From positions 12,361,197 to 12,425,196 of the forward strand of contig NC_056048.1 in NCBI RefSeq assembly GCF_004379255.2: 64,000 bases of DNA. Reading direction: 5' to 3'. Of this stretch, positions 44,635 to 57,141 are shown piece by piece (position 1 is the stretch's first letter; each line of letters begins with the position of its first letter). Below the pieces are notes generated by a model. It worked only from the letters and a program-made list of their open reading frames with translations, searched no databases and was not told where the DNA came from. The DNA is from Salvia splendens. Taxonomy: Eukaryota > Streptophyta > Magnoliopsida > Lamiales > Lamiaceae. Position numbers and translations under genes: made by a program.

Positions 44635-46030
44635 TGATAAGGCTCGTTTCATGCATCTATTTAACGTATGAATTCTGTGATTTCTAAGGTGCTAACATGC
44701 ATTTATAAGTCCAGGTGCGTGAAAAATCTGCCAGACCCAGGAATGGAAGACGATTACCAGGGCAGAGAGAATAGAGAAGAGAAGTGGAGAAAAAGAGTGA
44801 AATCCGCGAAGGTACAATCGTCAAATCAAGATGACTGTTGCCCTAGGGATTGGAGCCATGCCTATAAATACCAGGAAGCTTACGAGAAGCGGAGACGAAG
44901 TTAGAGAATTTTCCTTAGTATTTTTGGGCTCACTCGTGCACTTGGTTCCATGGAGATTTGGGGTAGTTAGTGGTGGTTTGTTTTTGTTCAACTGAGAGTG
45001 TAACACCACTCCGAGAAAGAGTGAAGAAACAATTTACTTTCTGCACGTACTCTTTCCTCGCCGATTTCCTTGCCGGAAATTCGGTGATTGCTTAGTGACT
45101 CATTTCAATTTATGTTTAATCTAGTTTAAATTCCTGTTTTCGTTTGATTCTGTCGTTTACTGCTCTGATTTCTGCTTTGGATGCGTTTCGCAATTGTTTT
45201 TGTTGATCGGAGCTGAGATTGGTGTTGATCAGAGTTAAATTTCTGAATTGAGGTTGAATCGGAGTTGGGATGATGTTGAGAGTGGTGGATCTAATTTGTT
45301 TGGTGTTAATTCTGGTAGATCTAGCTTAGATTTCTGTTAATCGTTCGAATCTGGAATACGTGTGTTCGGATTTGCATGGAAAACTCTGTTACTGCTTGTT
45401 TACTTAGTCCAGTAGTTTAGATCTGATAGCTTTCAGTTTAATTGAAGTGTTCGGCGTTTGATTTAGGGTATGCTCTGTTTTTCATGTCTGCTCTGTTCAT
45501 TCCGTGTTCGTTTGTTGGAAGAGATGAAGTCGATCGGTAGTTGTAGTCATACCACTTTAGTTTGTTAGTTGCAGCTTTTGTCAGTAGCTAATTAGAGTAA
45601 TCTATTTTCCTGTTTACTTTTGCTTGCCTTGTGTTTGGTTAATCTAGGAAACTCTTTTACTTGACCTAGGAATTTTGCGAATACTCTCAAATTACTGTTT
45701 GATACAAATCATGCATGCATTTACGTTTTACGTACTTTCAATTCTCCAGATCTGGTAGTTAGCATAGACTAGATTTTATTTCCCAGGCCTATTAGTTTAA
45801 AACTCGACCCTCATGTTGCGTGGCAGCAGTCAAACCCCTCCAAAAGTTCTCTCTATGCATTCTAACCCTTCCGTCCTTGTGGATTCGATCTCGACTTCCC
45901 TATACTAACCAATAGTGTAGAGGGTTGAGGTTTTGAGGCAAGGTTGTTACAACAACGACTGTATTCTGAAGGTTCACGATCTGCTAGACCCTGTGCTCTA
46001 GTAAATCATCTGGACCTAAAAATTAGGCAC
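44635..46030 (+). repeat. Right LTR of the Athila/Tat-like element (end approximate)
   Basis: Follows a purine-rich TTTAAGTGTGAGCAGT and starts TGATAAGGCTCG. It preserves the uninterrupted site AACATGCATTTATAAGTCCA that corresponds to the Harbinger insertion point in the left LTR. The 3' boundary near 46030 is not fixed because no matching duplication was found. Confidence 0.65.
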
Positions 46031-46590
46031 ACCCACAACATAACGAAAACCCATTCAGCTTCAATTAGATATATATTTAATATAATACTATTGGAATTCA
46101 AAACATGTACATAAACAAGCATTAATACAATATATAGTTTGGTTTCAGATAATATATTGATATACAAATATAGATAAATGCATATATATACCAATTCTTA
46201 ACAAGTAATACAAGTTTATATAAAATATACATATTTATATGCTTATTACGTATCAATTTTCATGTGATAAATATTTCTTCCATTATTGTATATTATTGTT
46301 ATTTTATATTCAATCTAAGAATTAGTAAGTAAAACTTTCTTTGAAAGTTAATTACGATTTATTAATTTTTTATTTATGATCTTGTTATATAAAATATATG
46401 TATATAGCTTTCAATTATACATATCATGGTATATAGTTGATAGTTTGTATAACATGGTACTACTTATTAAAAAAAACTATATCCCACATTGAAAAAGTAA
46501 AAAGACAAAAAAATGTAAAAAGTGACTATAAAACATACTTCTTATCCCACATTGGAAAATGAAAGAAGAATCTTGTGAAATACTCTATAA
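46031..46590. other. AT-rich spacer
   Basis: Nothing recognisable was seen apart from TA-rich low-complexity sequence. Confidence 0.4.
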
Positions 46591-48599
46591 GAGCATCCAC
46601 AATAGAAATAGTCCAGCAATAGCCCAGCCATAGCCTAGCCACAAATTCCTCCTGCCACATCATCAGCCCTAAAAATCCTCCTGCCACATCATCAAGACAA
46701 GCAAATAGCTCAGTCATAGCCCAGCTATAGCCTAGCCACATCATTCAAAATTATATAAAACAAATAATTAACAATCACACAACATACAGAATTAAATTTA
46801 CGACACAGATACGGGAAAATTTAATAATACTATATAAATTTAAAAAAGTACATTAACTAAAAAGAAGTACAATAAAATCAAAAAAGTACATTAATTAAAA
46901 AAATACATTAATTTAAAAAATTCACTCCTCGTCTTCGTCGCCTCCGTCGTCGCCGTCGTCGCCGCCTCCGTCGCCGCCGCCTCCACCCAAATCGTCACGC
47001 ATGCTCACGAGAAATGCGTGAAGAAAACTCTTCTCGTCGGGGTCCGTCGCCGCCCGCCATTCAGCTAACGTCTTGACCATCTGAGCGCGCATTTGTTGAC
47101 GCGCGAAGAATTTGAGATCCTCTGTGGACTGGACCTCCTGGGAACCCCCGACGACCCCCCTCGCCTCCCGTTGCGCCCGCTTTTGCCCAGCTGGGCGAGG
47201 TTGGCGAGCGAACGAACGAGGGGTGCGGATCACCTGGGCCGTCTCGGAGAGGTCGTGGGAACCACCGCTGCTGCCGCTGTAATCACCGGTGTAGTTCAGT
47301 CGTTGCTTCTTCGGCCAGGCAGTGTCGACATCTGCTCGAAACTTCTCGGATTCGTTCAGCACCACAAAGCAGTTCCAGTAGGTGAAATCCTTATACAACC
47401 CTGGCTGGGGGAAGGCTTTCTCCGCTATCCTCCTACAGTCATCCTCCGTTTGGCCACTGCTCTGCATGCAGAGGGCGTTGGTGTACAAGCCCGAAAATCG
47501 GGAGACCGCAGCCCTGATTCGGTCCCATGCCTTCTGGCAATCCTCCCCGGTGCGTGGCCTCCCCTCCGGGCAAAATGTCTCGTAGGCTGCTGCTATTTTA
47601 GCCCACAAGTTGACGATCCTCTGATTGTTCGAAGTGAGGGGATCATCGCAAACACTCACCCACGCCTTGGACAGCTCGACGTTCTCCGCATCCGTCCACC
47701 TCCTCCGTACCGAGCAGTCGTCCTCACCCGGCTGCGACGACTCGTCGACCCTCTTCCCCTTGCCCTTCTTCTTTGGGGCGCGACGACCCCGCACTGCTCC
47801 CCCGTTTGAACGAGAGTATCCAGAACTCCGAGAATATCAAACCCCAACTCCTCTAAGGAAAAAGTCTCAAATTACGTGAACTGCGCCTCCGTTGGGGTCG
47901 ATGTGTGCGAAGAAGCAGTCGAAAAATCAAAACTGGGGCGATAGACGTTTTCCTCCCCCGGCGTCCCCTGCGTCGCCGGTACCCCTCCTATCGGGGGCTG
48001 CATCGCCGTCCCCCCCCCAACATCATTTGCATCCCGGGCACCCACCCCGGCATCATCTGCATACCGGGTTGCATCCCCGGTACCCCCTGCCATGCCGGTA
48101 TACTACCCCCAGCTGCCATCCCGGGCATATTCCCCCGGCTGCCATCCCGGGCATCATCCCCTGCCACGGGTACATGTTGTAGTACCCTGGCATCGGACCC
48201 CATCCACCTACCACGGGTACCGGGGGAGTTTGAGACCCGCTCGTCACTGGAGTACCTTCGCTGTTATTCTCCATTTCGCGTTGTTGCTCTTGTACAGAAA
48301 TTAAGATAGAGAGAAAACTCGTTAAAACAAGTGGCGCGAATGAAAATGACGTGCAAAGCGCGTATATATAGTGTTTCGAAAATTAATTAAAAAAAATCCG
48401 CTGGCGATGCGCTCGGCGATCCGGACCCTGCAATGGCGCCTAGCGGATCGCCCAGCGCATTGCCGAGCGCCCGTATATCGCTTAGCGCTAGGCGATTTTT
48501 TTTTCGGAAAACCGCTAGGCGGTTGCAATGGTTCGCCGAGCGCACCGCCTAGCGCCGGGGCTCGGCTAGGCGGTGCTCTAGGCGCCATTGTGGATGCTC
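46591..48599 (-). mobile_element. PIF/Harbinger element with ORF1 only, 2.0 kb, leftward
   Basis: Inverted ends GAGCATCCACAATAG and GCCATTGTGGATGCTC are flanked by TAA (46588-46590 and 48600-48602). The right arm is GC-rich with repeated CGCTAGGCG/CGCCTAGCG words (about 48400-48590). ORF1 is on the minus strand; no transposase gene is present. Confidence 0.88.
46922..48274 (-). pseudogene. Harbinger ORF1, frameshifted N-terminus
   Basis: The likely start at 48274 gives MENNSEGTPVTSGSQTPP and a Gly/Met/Pro-rich run (YYNMYPWQGMMPGMAAG). It then shifts frame around 48130 and 48000, and again with a stop near 47870, before a clean 290-codon block (47794-46922). That block has the trihelix/SANT-like domain: RRRWTDAENVELSKAWVSV, NLWAKIAAAYETFCP, CQKAWDRIRAAVSRFSGLY and YKDFTYWNCFVVL. 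A basic linker, a helical tail (ARQQMRAQMVKTLAEW) and an acidic Gly/Asp end follow. The Gly/Met tandem tract is a likely site of slippage. The 290-codon block alone would still encode the DNA-binding domain. Confidence 0.7.
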
Positions 48600-48879
48600 T
48601 AAAGAGAGTCACAAATGATTTTTCTATTACTACTTTTATCAATTCATAGGCCCAATAAAAATAGGGTTAATATCAAATGAAAGTTTTGTAGTATATTTTT
48701 TTAAATTGATTTTTTATTCATTTTTAAAAATAAAAAAAAATTGGAACTGGTTTAATCGGTTTTCGGTCCAACTGGCTGGCTCACCCAGTCCAAAATGGCC
48801 CAACCCTATGCCGGTTTTACATGGTGAATCGGATCGGAAAGGCTACTGGTTTGCGGCCGGACCAATCCGACCGTCACGT

Positions 48880-48972
48880 CAGTGTGCTCTTTGGCACGGC
48901 GGTGCTCTTGTCAATGAGCACAGCAGCGAGCACGGTACTCGCAGCGCCGACGGGCATAATAGATGCTCTAAT
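48880..48972 (+). repeat. Harbinger terminal fragment
   Basis: GTGCTCTTTGGCACGGCGG... to ...AGATGCTCTAA resembles the right end at about 58550-58678. The remainder of the element is not evident. Confidence 0.35.
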
Positions 48973-49207
48973 ACATAGCAAATCTGATTGCATACGTTGA
49001 CTTCTGTATTTTAATACAACAGTAGCTATACTATTTCCGTTAGTATTTCATACTACAATAATGCATTTTGAATAATGCATTGAATAGTAGCTATACTATT
49101 CAATGTATTTTAATGCATTGAATAATGCATTTTAATACAACAGTAGCTATACTATTTCCGTTAGTAGTCATATTTTACGTGCTGTGCGAAAACCTTTATG
49201 GTTAGCA

Positions 49208-51703
49208 CAGCGCCGGTCCTGAGGTTCCAAAGACCCGGGGCGAGACTAAAAGTTGAGGCCCTATTTATATATTTTTTCCTTCCATTTTATAATAAGTTTC
49301 ATCCAGCAAAAAACTAATAGCATATCAAAAGAAATTCACTTCAAATAATTATTACATATTACCTTCAAAAATTTCTTGTAACATTTCTTGATGCGAAGTC
49401 GTTGATGATGGTGTTGCTGTCAACCTCGTCTAATAATTTCTTCTCAATACATAAAGTGGCAAGCCCGTTCAGCCGTTGTTGAGACATCGTAGATCTTAAA
49501 TAATTCTTCAACAGTTTCAACTTTGAAAAGCTTCTTTCTGCCGATGCCACAGTCACAGGCACAGTAAATAATATGCGATAAGCAATTGAGATATTTGGAT
49601 AAGAATCCATTTTTCTAACATACTCAAAAATGTCCATAGAAGACATTGGCCTTTCCGGCAAACTTAGCTTCAAAACCTTCAACTCAGATATTAGATCATT
49701 TACCTCCACATCAGATGTGTCATGCGAAGATAATGTTTTCGCAAATTTGGTGCAACAATCTTCTAATTCAGTATCATTTAGTGACTTCAAAGTTGTTGAG
49801 CTAAGTAAAAACCCAAATATACTTTTGAATGTTTGTAGTTCTTCAAATCTACTTTTCAATGAGGTGTTTGCCATATCAACCACGACCAAGAAATAATTGA
49901 CCTCAAAAGCCTTCTCAGCTTGTAGAATTTCTTCATTGGTGTCAATTTCATCAAAATGTTTCTTCCTTTGAGCCTTGCGCTTCACTGAAAATGATGGCTC
50001 TACACCCATTTCAGATGCAATACTTTTGGCAATGGTCATACTAGAAGCAAATCCTTCATTCCTGTAATTGTTGAAATAATTCCTCATGTCTTCAATTTGC
50101 TGCAAGGTAGTATCAATGCACATAGATGGTGATTGCAACCTCTTGCTTACAGTATTTACAGCAAATAAATTGTCATACCATATAACCATGCCAAGTATAA
50201 ACTCAAAGCTACCAAGAGCCTTCAATAAGTTGTTTGCATCAGTCTTATCACTTAGTTCTATATCACTAGCTTGTTGTAACTGAGACAAAGCTGACCTGAG
50301 CTGAGGTGCTTGATATCTAATTGCTTGAACACTTTTTATCCTGCTCTCCCAACGAGTATTGGATAATGATTTCACTGTTAAACCTAGAATATGATCAAGC
50401 AAAACATTCCTTCTTTTAGTAGAACCAGAAAATAGTATATACATCCGTTGCACAATTCCAAAAAAGCTAGCTGCTTTAGCACAAGATTTAGCCATATCGC
50501 AAAGTGTAAGGTTAAGACTATGACAAGCACATGGCATGTATAAAGCTCTTGGATTAATATCAAGCAATCTCCTTTGTAGTGGGCATATGAAAAATGTCTT
50601 GCGTTGCCATCCTTGGGGAACACAATATTTTCTTCTCTAATAGGACCCTTCTCCACTAATATGTCTCTAGCTTTGTTATCAAGACTATTCCAATTTCTTG
50701 GATCATAAATATCCGTGGTATAAACAAATTGTTCATGACTACTAGCAGGTTCTGTAGCAGGCTGGTCATGATCACTAGTTGTCATCATTATCCTGCATTG
50801 GGACCTCATCTTCTAAATTAGGATTAGTTTGCTCCTCCACAACAATAAGCGCCAACTCATCTGGGTTTCTGGACGTGCCTGTACTTGTTCTGTTTGAAAA
50901 AAATCTGTCCATAGCTCCTCTTTGCGATTCTATCAATTCATCTACTCGCTTCCTCTTTTTCTTTTTTTCACTACTTGATGCATACTTCCTTGTTGACATG
51001 ATCTTGCTAAAATTTAGAAGAAAAAAAGAACTGATCAAGATCAATTAATCAATCAATCGGTGTTGAAGCCAAAAGACATGAACGTACTAGTACTACATGT
51101 CTACTGTCTACATACCTTCTTGACTTCTTGTGTTCCTTAATCCTTGCTGCTTGGTGACTTGTGTTTCTAGCTGCTTGATGAAGGCTCACGATCAAGATCG
51201 GTGGATGAGTAGCAATATCAAAACAGAGAATCTGGATAGCTGACACAAATAACAAGAGAAAACAAATAAACAGTTATAAACAAACAATCGAAGAAATAAA
51301 CAGTCGACTACGCCCAATCCTGTGAAAATATACCCCAAAGCCAGGCAATCGATCAAACAAATCAAAATACAACAAAAAAGAAGAGTTTTGCCGGTGCAAA
51401 TAACGGGGGAAAGGACCACAATTCCACAAACGAGCTCAAATAAATCAAAAGAGAATCGAATGAAGAAAAAATCGAATTTCAATTGCATACCGACATGGCG
51501 ACATGACTCTTGAGCGAGAGATATTCCAAAGCATAAAATTAGTTGAGGAGCGAATTGTAGAGAGGGAAAGGTAGAAAATGATATATGGGTTTACATATTA
51601 TAATATATATATATATATATATATACCTGAGGCTAGGGAGGGGCCCTGCAAATTTGGGGGCCCAGGGCGGCCGCTCCACTTGCCCCCCTCAGGTCCGGCC
51701 CTG
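49208..51703 (-). mobile_element. hAT element with truncated TTF-type zinc-finger transposase, 2.5 kb
   Basis: Inverted ends CAGCGCCGGTCCTGAGG and CCTCAGGTCCGGCCCTG are flanked by a perfect 8-bp duplication GGTTAGCA (49200-49207 and 51704-51711). A TA-dinucleotide run lies at about 51597-51626. The transposase gene is leftward. Confidence 0.92.
49365..50999 (-). pseudogene. hAT transposase (TTF-type / ZMYM1-like), internally deleted
   Basis: The start at 50999 gives MSTRKYASSSEKKKKRKRVD and ESQRGAMDRFF. After a frame change near 50800 comes [20 protein letters not shown], with [16 protein letters not shown] at the beginning of the TTF-type zinc finger. There the sequence jumps (about 50600) into a third frame, [19 protein letters not shown], losing the finger and the first half of the catalytic region. 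From 50567 to 49365 a 400-codon frame is open to the C-terminal hAT dimerisation domain (ASAERSFSKLKLLKNYLRST). Full-length relatives are about 800 residues. The product would lack DNA binding; dimerisation could persist. Confidence 0.8.
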
Positions 51704-51917
51704 GGTTAGCATTAATGCATTGAAGAGTTTTTAAAAATATTTATACTTAAGCTCGGTAATAGCGTGGTTCTGCCATTAATGTAAATTAGATCGAATATTT
51801 AAACAAATAAAAATACTACGTATCGGTGGAACCGAAACCAATGAAATCTTAATAGAGTGAGACATTTGTGCCTTAACTTTATTATTGATCCACGCCTCCT
51901 TCGCATAATAAATCATA

Positions 51918-52096
51918 CTCTCTCCGTCCCGGACTACTTGCACTTATTTCCTTTGTGGGCGTCCCAAGTTATTTGCAATATTTCCATTTTTAGTAAAAAA
52001 TTTCACCTACAGCCGTAATATTTGACTTTGCTATACACTCATTCCTTAATCTTCATGCCGAAAATGAAACGTGCGAGTAGTGCGGGACGGAGGGAG
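51918..52096. mobile_element. Stowaway MITE, 179 bp
   Basis: Ends CTCTCTCCGTCCCGGACTA and TAGTGCGGGACGGAGGGAG are inverted, with TA on both sides (51916-51917 and 52097-52098). Confidence 0.85.
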
Positions 52097-52155
52097 TATT
52101 ATATTATATGTGCAAAAATAAATACTATTATGTACTTACCAGAAATCTAAGCAGA

Positions 52156-52972
52156 TGATACGAGCATTATTAGTTAGATAAATTAGGATTTGCATATCTT
52201 TTTCATATCTTTGTTTTCTTGTTCATTAAGTTATTATTAGCATTATAAATAGGAGTTATTGTAATCATTTGAGAAATCAATCAAGAATATCAATATTATC
52301 GTTCATTCTCTTCTCCAAAGTAAGAAACCCGTCTTGCTCGACGGGCACTTGCCCGCGACAAACATCTATTGATCGCCGATCTACGGACGCCGATCAACCC
52401 GATAGGGGGTTTATCCTATCAAATTGGTGCTTTCATCACGATCTCACCCTCCAAAACACCGATCGAATCATAGCTATGTCGCTGCCCGACGGGAATCCAC
52501 CGCGCACAGCAACTAGCCACACCGATCGAACCATAGCTACGGCGCTGCCCGACGGGAATCCACCCGCTCACAGCAACTAGTTATGCATTCCACCATCTCG
52601 AACCAAAGTTGCGCCGCTGCCCGACGGAAGACGTTCCGTCACAGCACCAGATTTGGTTGCCGAGTTCCCACCTTGAGGACAAGGTGGATTTCAACCGTGG
52701 GGGAGTTGATACGAGCATTATTGGTTAGATAAATTAGGATTTGCATATCTTTTCCATATCTTTGTTTTCTTGTTCATTAAGTTATTATTAGAATTATAAA
52801 TAGGAGTTATTGTAATCATTTGAGAAATCAATCAAGAATATCAGTATTATCGTTCATTCTCTTCTCCAAAGTGAGAAACTCGTCTTGCTCGACGGGCACT
52901 TGCCCGCGACAAACATCTATCGATCGCCGATCTACGGACGCCGATCAACCCGATAGGGGGTTTACCCTATCA
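52156..52972 (+). mobile_element. Complete TRIM retrotransposon, 817 bp
   Basis: LTRs of 266 bp (52156-52421 and 52707-52972), both TGATACGAGCATT... to ...CCTATCA, are flanked by GCAGA (52151-52155 and 52973-52977). Primer site TTGGTGCTTTCAT starts at 52424 and a purine tract GTGGGGGAGT ends at 52706. The 285-bp interior has no ORF of note and includes a tandem duplication around CACCGATCGAACCATAGCT and CGCTGCCCGACGGGAATCCA. It depends on other elements for all proteins. Confidence 0.93.
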
Positions 52973-53004
52973 GCAGACTACATAATTGTTATGTTCAATT
53001 AATA

Positions 53005-53362
53005 TTTGTAATAACGATTAAACAGAGCTACATAATTCGAGGATTTTATATATTGATATTAGAACATGAAACATCTTAGTATTTGTTATTCTTATTTTTA
53101 GGAGAACAATACTGTAATAAACTTACTTCTCTTCATTATTGGTATTAGAGCACGAAAGATGGCTTCAAAATCGAGCATTTTGTGTATTGCTATTTTAAGC
53201 GTATTGCTTCTTAGGAGCTAATTAAACCTAGCCATGAATCACAACTTTTTGTACGGTGAACTAGAAATTTTTTAAGTTGACTTTGGATTTACTCAAACGC
53301 ATTACTTAAACTTTAAAAATATTACAACACGTTGATAGATTTTGATTTAGACCATTTCCAAA
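53005..53362 (+). repeat. LTR-retrotransposon fragment with primer-site-like sequence
   Basis: TGGTATTAGAGC at 53140-53151 resembles a tRNA-Met primer site. It is followed by ATGGCTTCAAAATCG (53159) and a 20-codon frame (MASKSSILCIAILSVLLLRS) that stops. It is probably the junction of an LTR and gag start of an eroded element, although the short frame looks signal-peptide-like. Confidence 0.35.
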
Positions 53363-53367
53363 GGTAC

Positions 53368-56300
53368 TGTCACGACCGCCCATACAAGGGGTACCACAAC
53401 GCGGCGATCGTGATCGACATGCATGGACAACAATTTAAAAGAACAACTTAAAAACTTAAAGAAAGAAAAGAACTTAGTTTAAAGAAGTTTAAGGTCGTAT
53501 TTTTTTTTTGAAAAGACATAAATTAAAATTCCTTTAGAAAGGACAACGGAGAAAATAGACTTAAGAGATTCGACTAATAAAACGAAGGTAAAACAAACAT
53601 TTAACTTAAATCCCGGAAAACATCATTTTCAGAAAGACAACGTAAATACTCGTTTAAACCTAACACCACCATACATGTTCCACACACAATACGAAAAGAT
53701 TAAGGTCTTAAGACATAAATTAAAACATAGCAGCGGATAAATAAGGTTCAAGGAGAGTCAAGGATCACGCCTATGTATGACGACACAACGTATCCTAGGG
53801 TCTTAAGCCAGCTCAACATCCACCGCAACATCCCGCTCAACCTGCACATAAGAAAAATAATATGCAGGGCTGAGTACTTGTTGTACTCAATGGGCTCATG
53901 CCGAAAACATTTATAGAGTTATGTCATCCATACCAGTGATCTCGAGTTTTATACGTAGTAAAGAAAATATCACGAGAACACAAAAATGTTTCATAGACTG
54001 GCCAGTCAAATAATCTCCCCATTTTCTCAACAATCCATCAATCACAATCATCATTCCATGTGCGACGAAAGTGTGGCCACACTATTCGCCCACGAGACCG
54101 GCCGACTAGCAAGGACGGCTCCCGATCCCACCAGTGTACACAGCCTGATAGGGTTTGCGGCCCTACTCAGACCCGAATTCGTTTCACAACACAGCCATAT
54201 AGCCTAACGGAGTAAACTCAGACGAACTAGGCATCAGGCAACAATCTCATAAACCAAAAACAACATGGCATGACATAACAAGTTAAACCACCCTTATAAC
54301 GCCACATAGTATTTTCGGAAAAATAAGAGGTTTGAAAAGAAAGCACACCTCGTTCTCTTAGCAATTCACAACCCAACTTAGCAACTCTCGATCCTCGAGT
54401 TCACGAATACACAACACCCTTGTCAATGACAACACAGTTAGTTTTCCACAACAACATATTACTATGCATGTCCTATCGATTCTCTCGTCGTTTTTCTCAA
54501 ATTCCCGACCCAACATACGTCACAAAGATGGGAGAACACATCGTAACACATTTCAATTTATCACACGTGATCACATCATTTAAACACGTTCCTTGGATAT
54601 ACATGTATCATATAATACTTTTAAACATGAAAAATAAGTGTCATTTTAACAAGGCAGAAAACTGGCAGAACTGCTCGACCGTTTTGTAAAAATCACTATA
54701 AATTCACCCGACCTCAAAAGATGCTAAATTTGGTCACAATACAGAGGACGCATTCAATTTCATCCATGAAAAGTTTCACACCGAAATCACGTCATTTAGT
54801 CAGTCATATCATATATTAAACTCTCTGATCGGAACATACAATTTCTGGCAGTATTGCGCAGTTCATTTGAAAAATTCACCATAAATTCATCCAATGCCCC
54901 AAAAGGCTGAAAATTTAACACGACTCAGAAGACACTTCATATTTTCATATAGTTCAAGAATCACATCAATCGGAGGTCTTTCGGTCAGTCAAACAGAAAA
55001 CGAAACGTTCATGGCGAGAACTCAAGTTTCTGGAAGATTTGCGCAGTCAACTTCAAAAATTTATTAAAAATTCATTTTTCGATAAAAAGGGCTGAAATTT
55101 ACACGAAACACAGAAAACACCTTGAAGTTTACTCAGTAAAAATTTCATAGCAAAATTCGTTCGTTTGATAGGTCAATCACAGATCGTAAGCCACTGGTCG
55201 TGCATCACAGATTTCTGGTTCAAGTTCGAAAATAGGGTTTTCATATTCCATCACACAAACACCGATTTCTCATGCTCGAAAACACATAATCATGCTTACA
55301 AGCTCCTCATACATATATTTGCACATAAGCTCATATTATTCACCAAATATTCCAATCCAACAACACATGATTTCAATCAAAACACAATATCATCCAAGTT
55401 CTTACGAAAACACACTTCCCCCTCGTTAAATCTTGCGATCTATCGAACCCACAACCACTACATGCATGTAGGACTCAAGAACATGGTTCAAACGGAAAAG
55501 GAGGAGGAAAAGTGAGCAAAATATACCTTCTTTGACAAAAATAAATCGGTAGAAGCAAAGAACGAAACGATTCTTCGGAGACTCTTGAAGATAACTTCAA
55601 CGGATTGCAAGAACAAGGGTTGGATGGAGGATTTTTGGAGATGGGAGAGTGGGAGAGGAGACAAAACCGTGTGGGAGAGGGAGAGAGAGGGTGAGTGGCG
55701 AAAATTGTAGGAGGAAATGGGGGCTAGGGTTTGTTTAATTGCTATTTATTTGCTAGGTTTAATCCATGGGTAAATTAAATAAATGAATTGTGGGGAATTA
55801 AAATATAGGCTAATGAATAAAAATCCCACAATTATAAGGAGCCAAGTTTTCGAAAATTATGGCTGAAAATTAACAAGGGATCATTTGATATTTACTTGGA
55901 GATAAATAAATCCACAATTTGGTATATAAAAATAATGAATACAAGGAAACAAATAAATTAAATCTCCAAGTAGGAAATTTATGGTGGGGGCCCTAAAATT
56001 TGAGGACTTTGCACAAGGAATTATTTAAATCCCCAATTAAATAGAATAGGATTTAAATTAAGTAATTTCTTTAGGAAAAAGGCTCCCATAAAATAGGTAG
56101 CAAATATTTAAATTCCCTCAAGGAAAAATAAGCATAGGAGGCGTGTGACATGGAGGAAAAGTAGAAGGAAAATATTCGCATCCCCAATTAATTAGGCATA
56201 GGTATTTATTTGAATAAAAAGGGATTCCACAAGATGGGAAACAAATAAAATATCCTCCAAAATTTATTGGAGGGGCCGAAAATACTAGGCTCAAATAGCT

Positions 56301-56817
56301 AAGGCAAAATCCCAACTCTCTATTTATTTTTGGGTGAAGAAATAAAATATAACATGATTTAATTGGATTAAATTCAAAAGAAGGGGGTCAATAAAGCACC
56401 AATTAAATCAAAGGCAATTAATTCATTCTCTTATTGGAGATTTTCGAAACTCCCAAGGAAAATAGAATGGAGTTCGAAGTTCATGTTGTACAATTTTGGG
56501 ATCATTTGGTTTGGATTTAATTTGAATAAATATCTCAAAACAATCGATTAAATCCAAGAAATGAAATACTACTTCAATAATTATGAAGGGCCGAATTTAT
56601 CAATGAATTGACTCGCGAAAGAATAAATGCATGATCCTATTAATCTTTTCCCCTCACTGGAAAAATATAAAATCTCAAACTCATCATTACTCAATAACCA
56701 CGACAATTTATTTCACGCAAGGCACTTTAATCACATGGAAACAAAAGTTTCATAACTTCCAAGATTCAAAAATCAAATAACATATAAAAAGGAGTCACAA
56801 AAGTTTGGGATATTACA
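53368..56817 (-). repeat. Solo LTR of a gypsy-like element, 3.45 kb
   Basis: Ends TGTCACGACCGCCC and GGGATATTACA have perfect flanking GGTAC (53363-53367 and 56818-56822), with no interior or second LTR. Orientation follows related LTRs (the CGGTCGTGACA end is 3'). It contains TGCAGGGCTGAGTAC at 53863-53877. Recombination between two LTRs is the usual cause. No gene was found inside; short frames are not supported. Confidence 0.88.
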
Positions 56818-56875
56818 GGTACGTTAAAACTTAAAATGGAATAGGTAATTAGCTCTAGTAGTACTCTAAAATCAG

Positions 56876-57141
56876 TCCCATTTTTTTATTTTTAGGAAAA
56901 AAATATCTATCCTTTACATTAAACTCAAACCCAAAAGTTTTTTCAAATTTTGTGAGTAAAAAAAGCACAATATAGAGAATATTCTTTTAATTTTGAATTT
57001 AATCAGTCAGTCCCATTTTTTATTTTTAGGAAAAAAATATCTATCTTTTACATTAAACTCAAACCCAAAAGTTTTTTCAAATTTTGTGAGTAAAAAAAGT
57101 ACAATATAGAGAATATTCTTTTAATTTTGAATTTAATCAGT
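56876..57141 (+). repeat. Tandem duplication, two copies of about 135 bp
   Basis: Copies start TCCCATTTTTT at 56876 and 57011 and are nearly identical through TTTGAATTTAATCAGT. Confidence 0.85.

Larger units (their letters stand above)
39495..46030 (+). mobile_element. Athila/Tat-like gypsy element, internally deleted (right boundary approximate)
   Basis: Two LTR copies start TGATAAGGCTCGTTTCATGC (39495 and 44635). The left LTR is broken by a Harbinger element and cut off at 41828, where it joins directly to an RNase H sequence. PBS, gag, protease and RT are missing. A 3' region with a coiled-coil ORF, hairpin repeats and the second LTR follows. The RNase H type and TGATAAGG start suggest the Athila/Tat lineage (inference). 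Confidence 0.7.

Noticed and set aside
47093..47809. 238-codon plus-strand ORF
   Set aside because: Antisense shadow of the second Harbinger ORF1.
51597..51626. TA dinucleotide run
   Set aside because: A simple microsatellite inside the hAT element with no further structure.
53159..53221. 20-codon frame that looks like a signal peptide
   Set aside because: Too short, and it follows a primer-site-like sequence, so it is more likely an eroded retrotransposon start than a secreted-protein gene.
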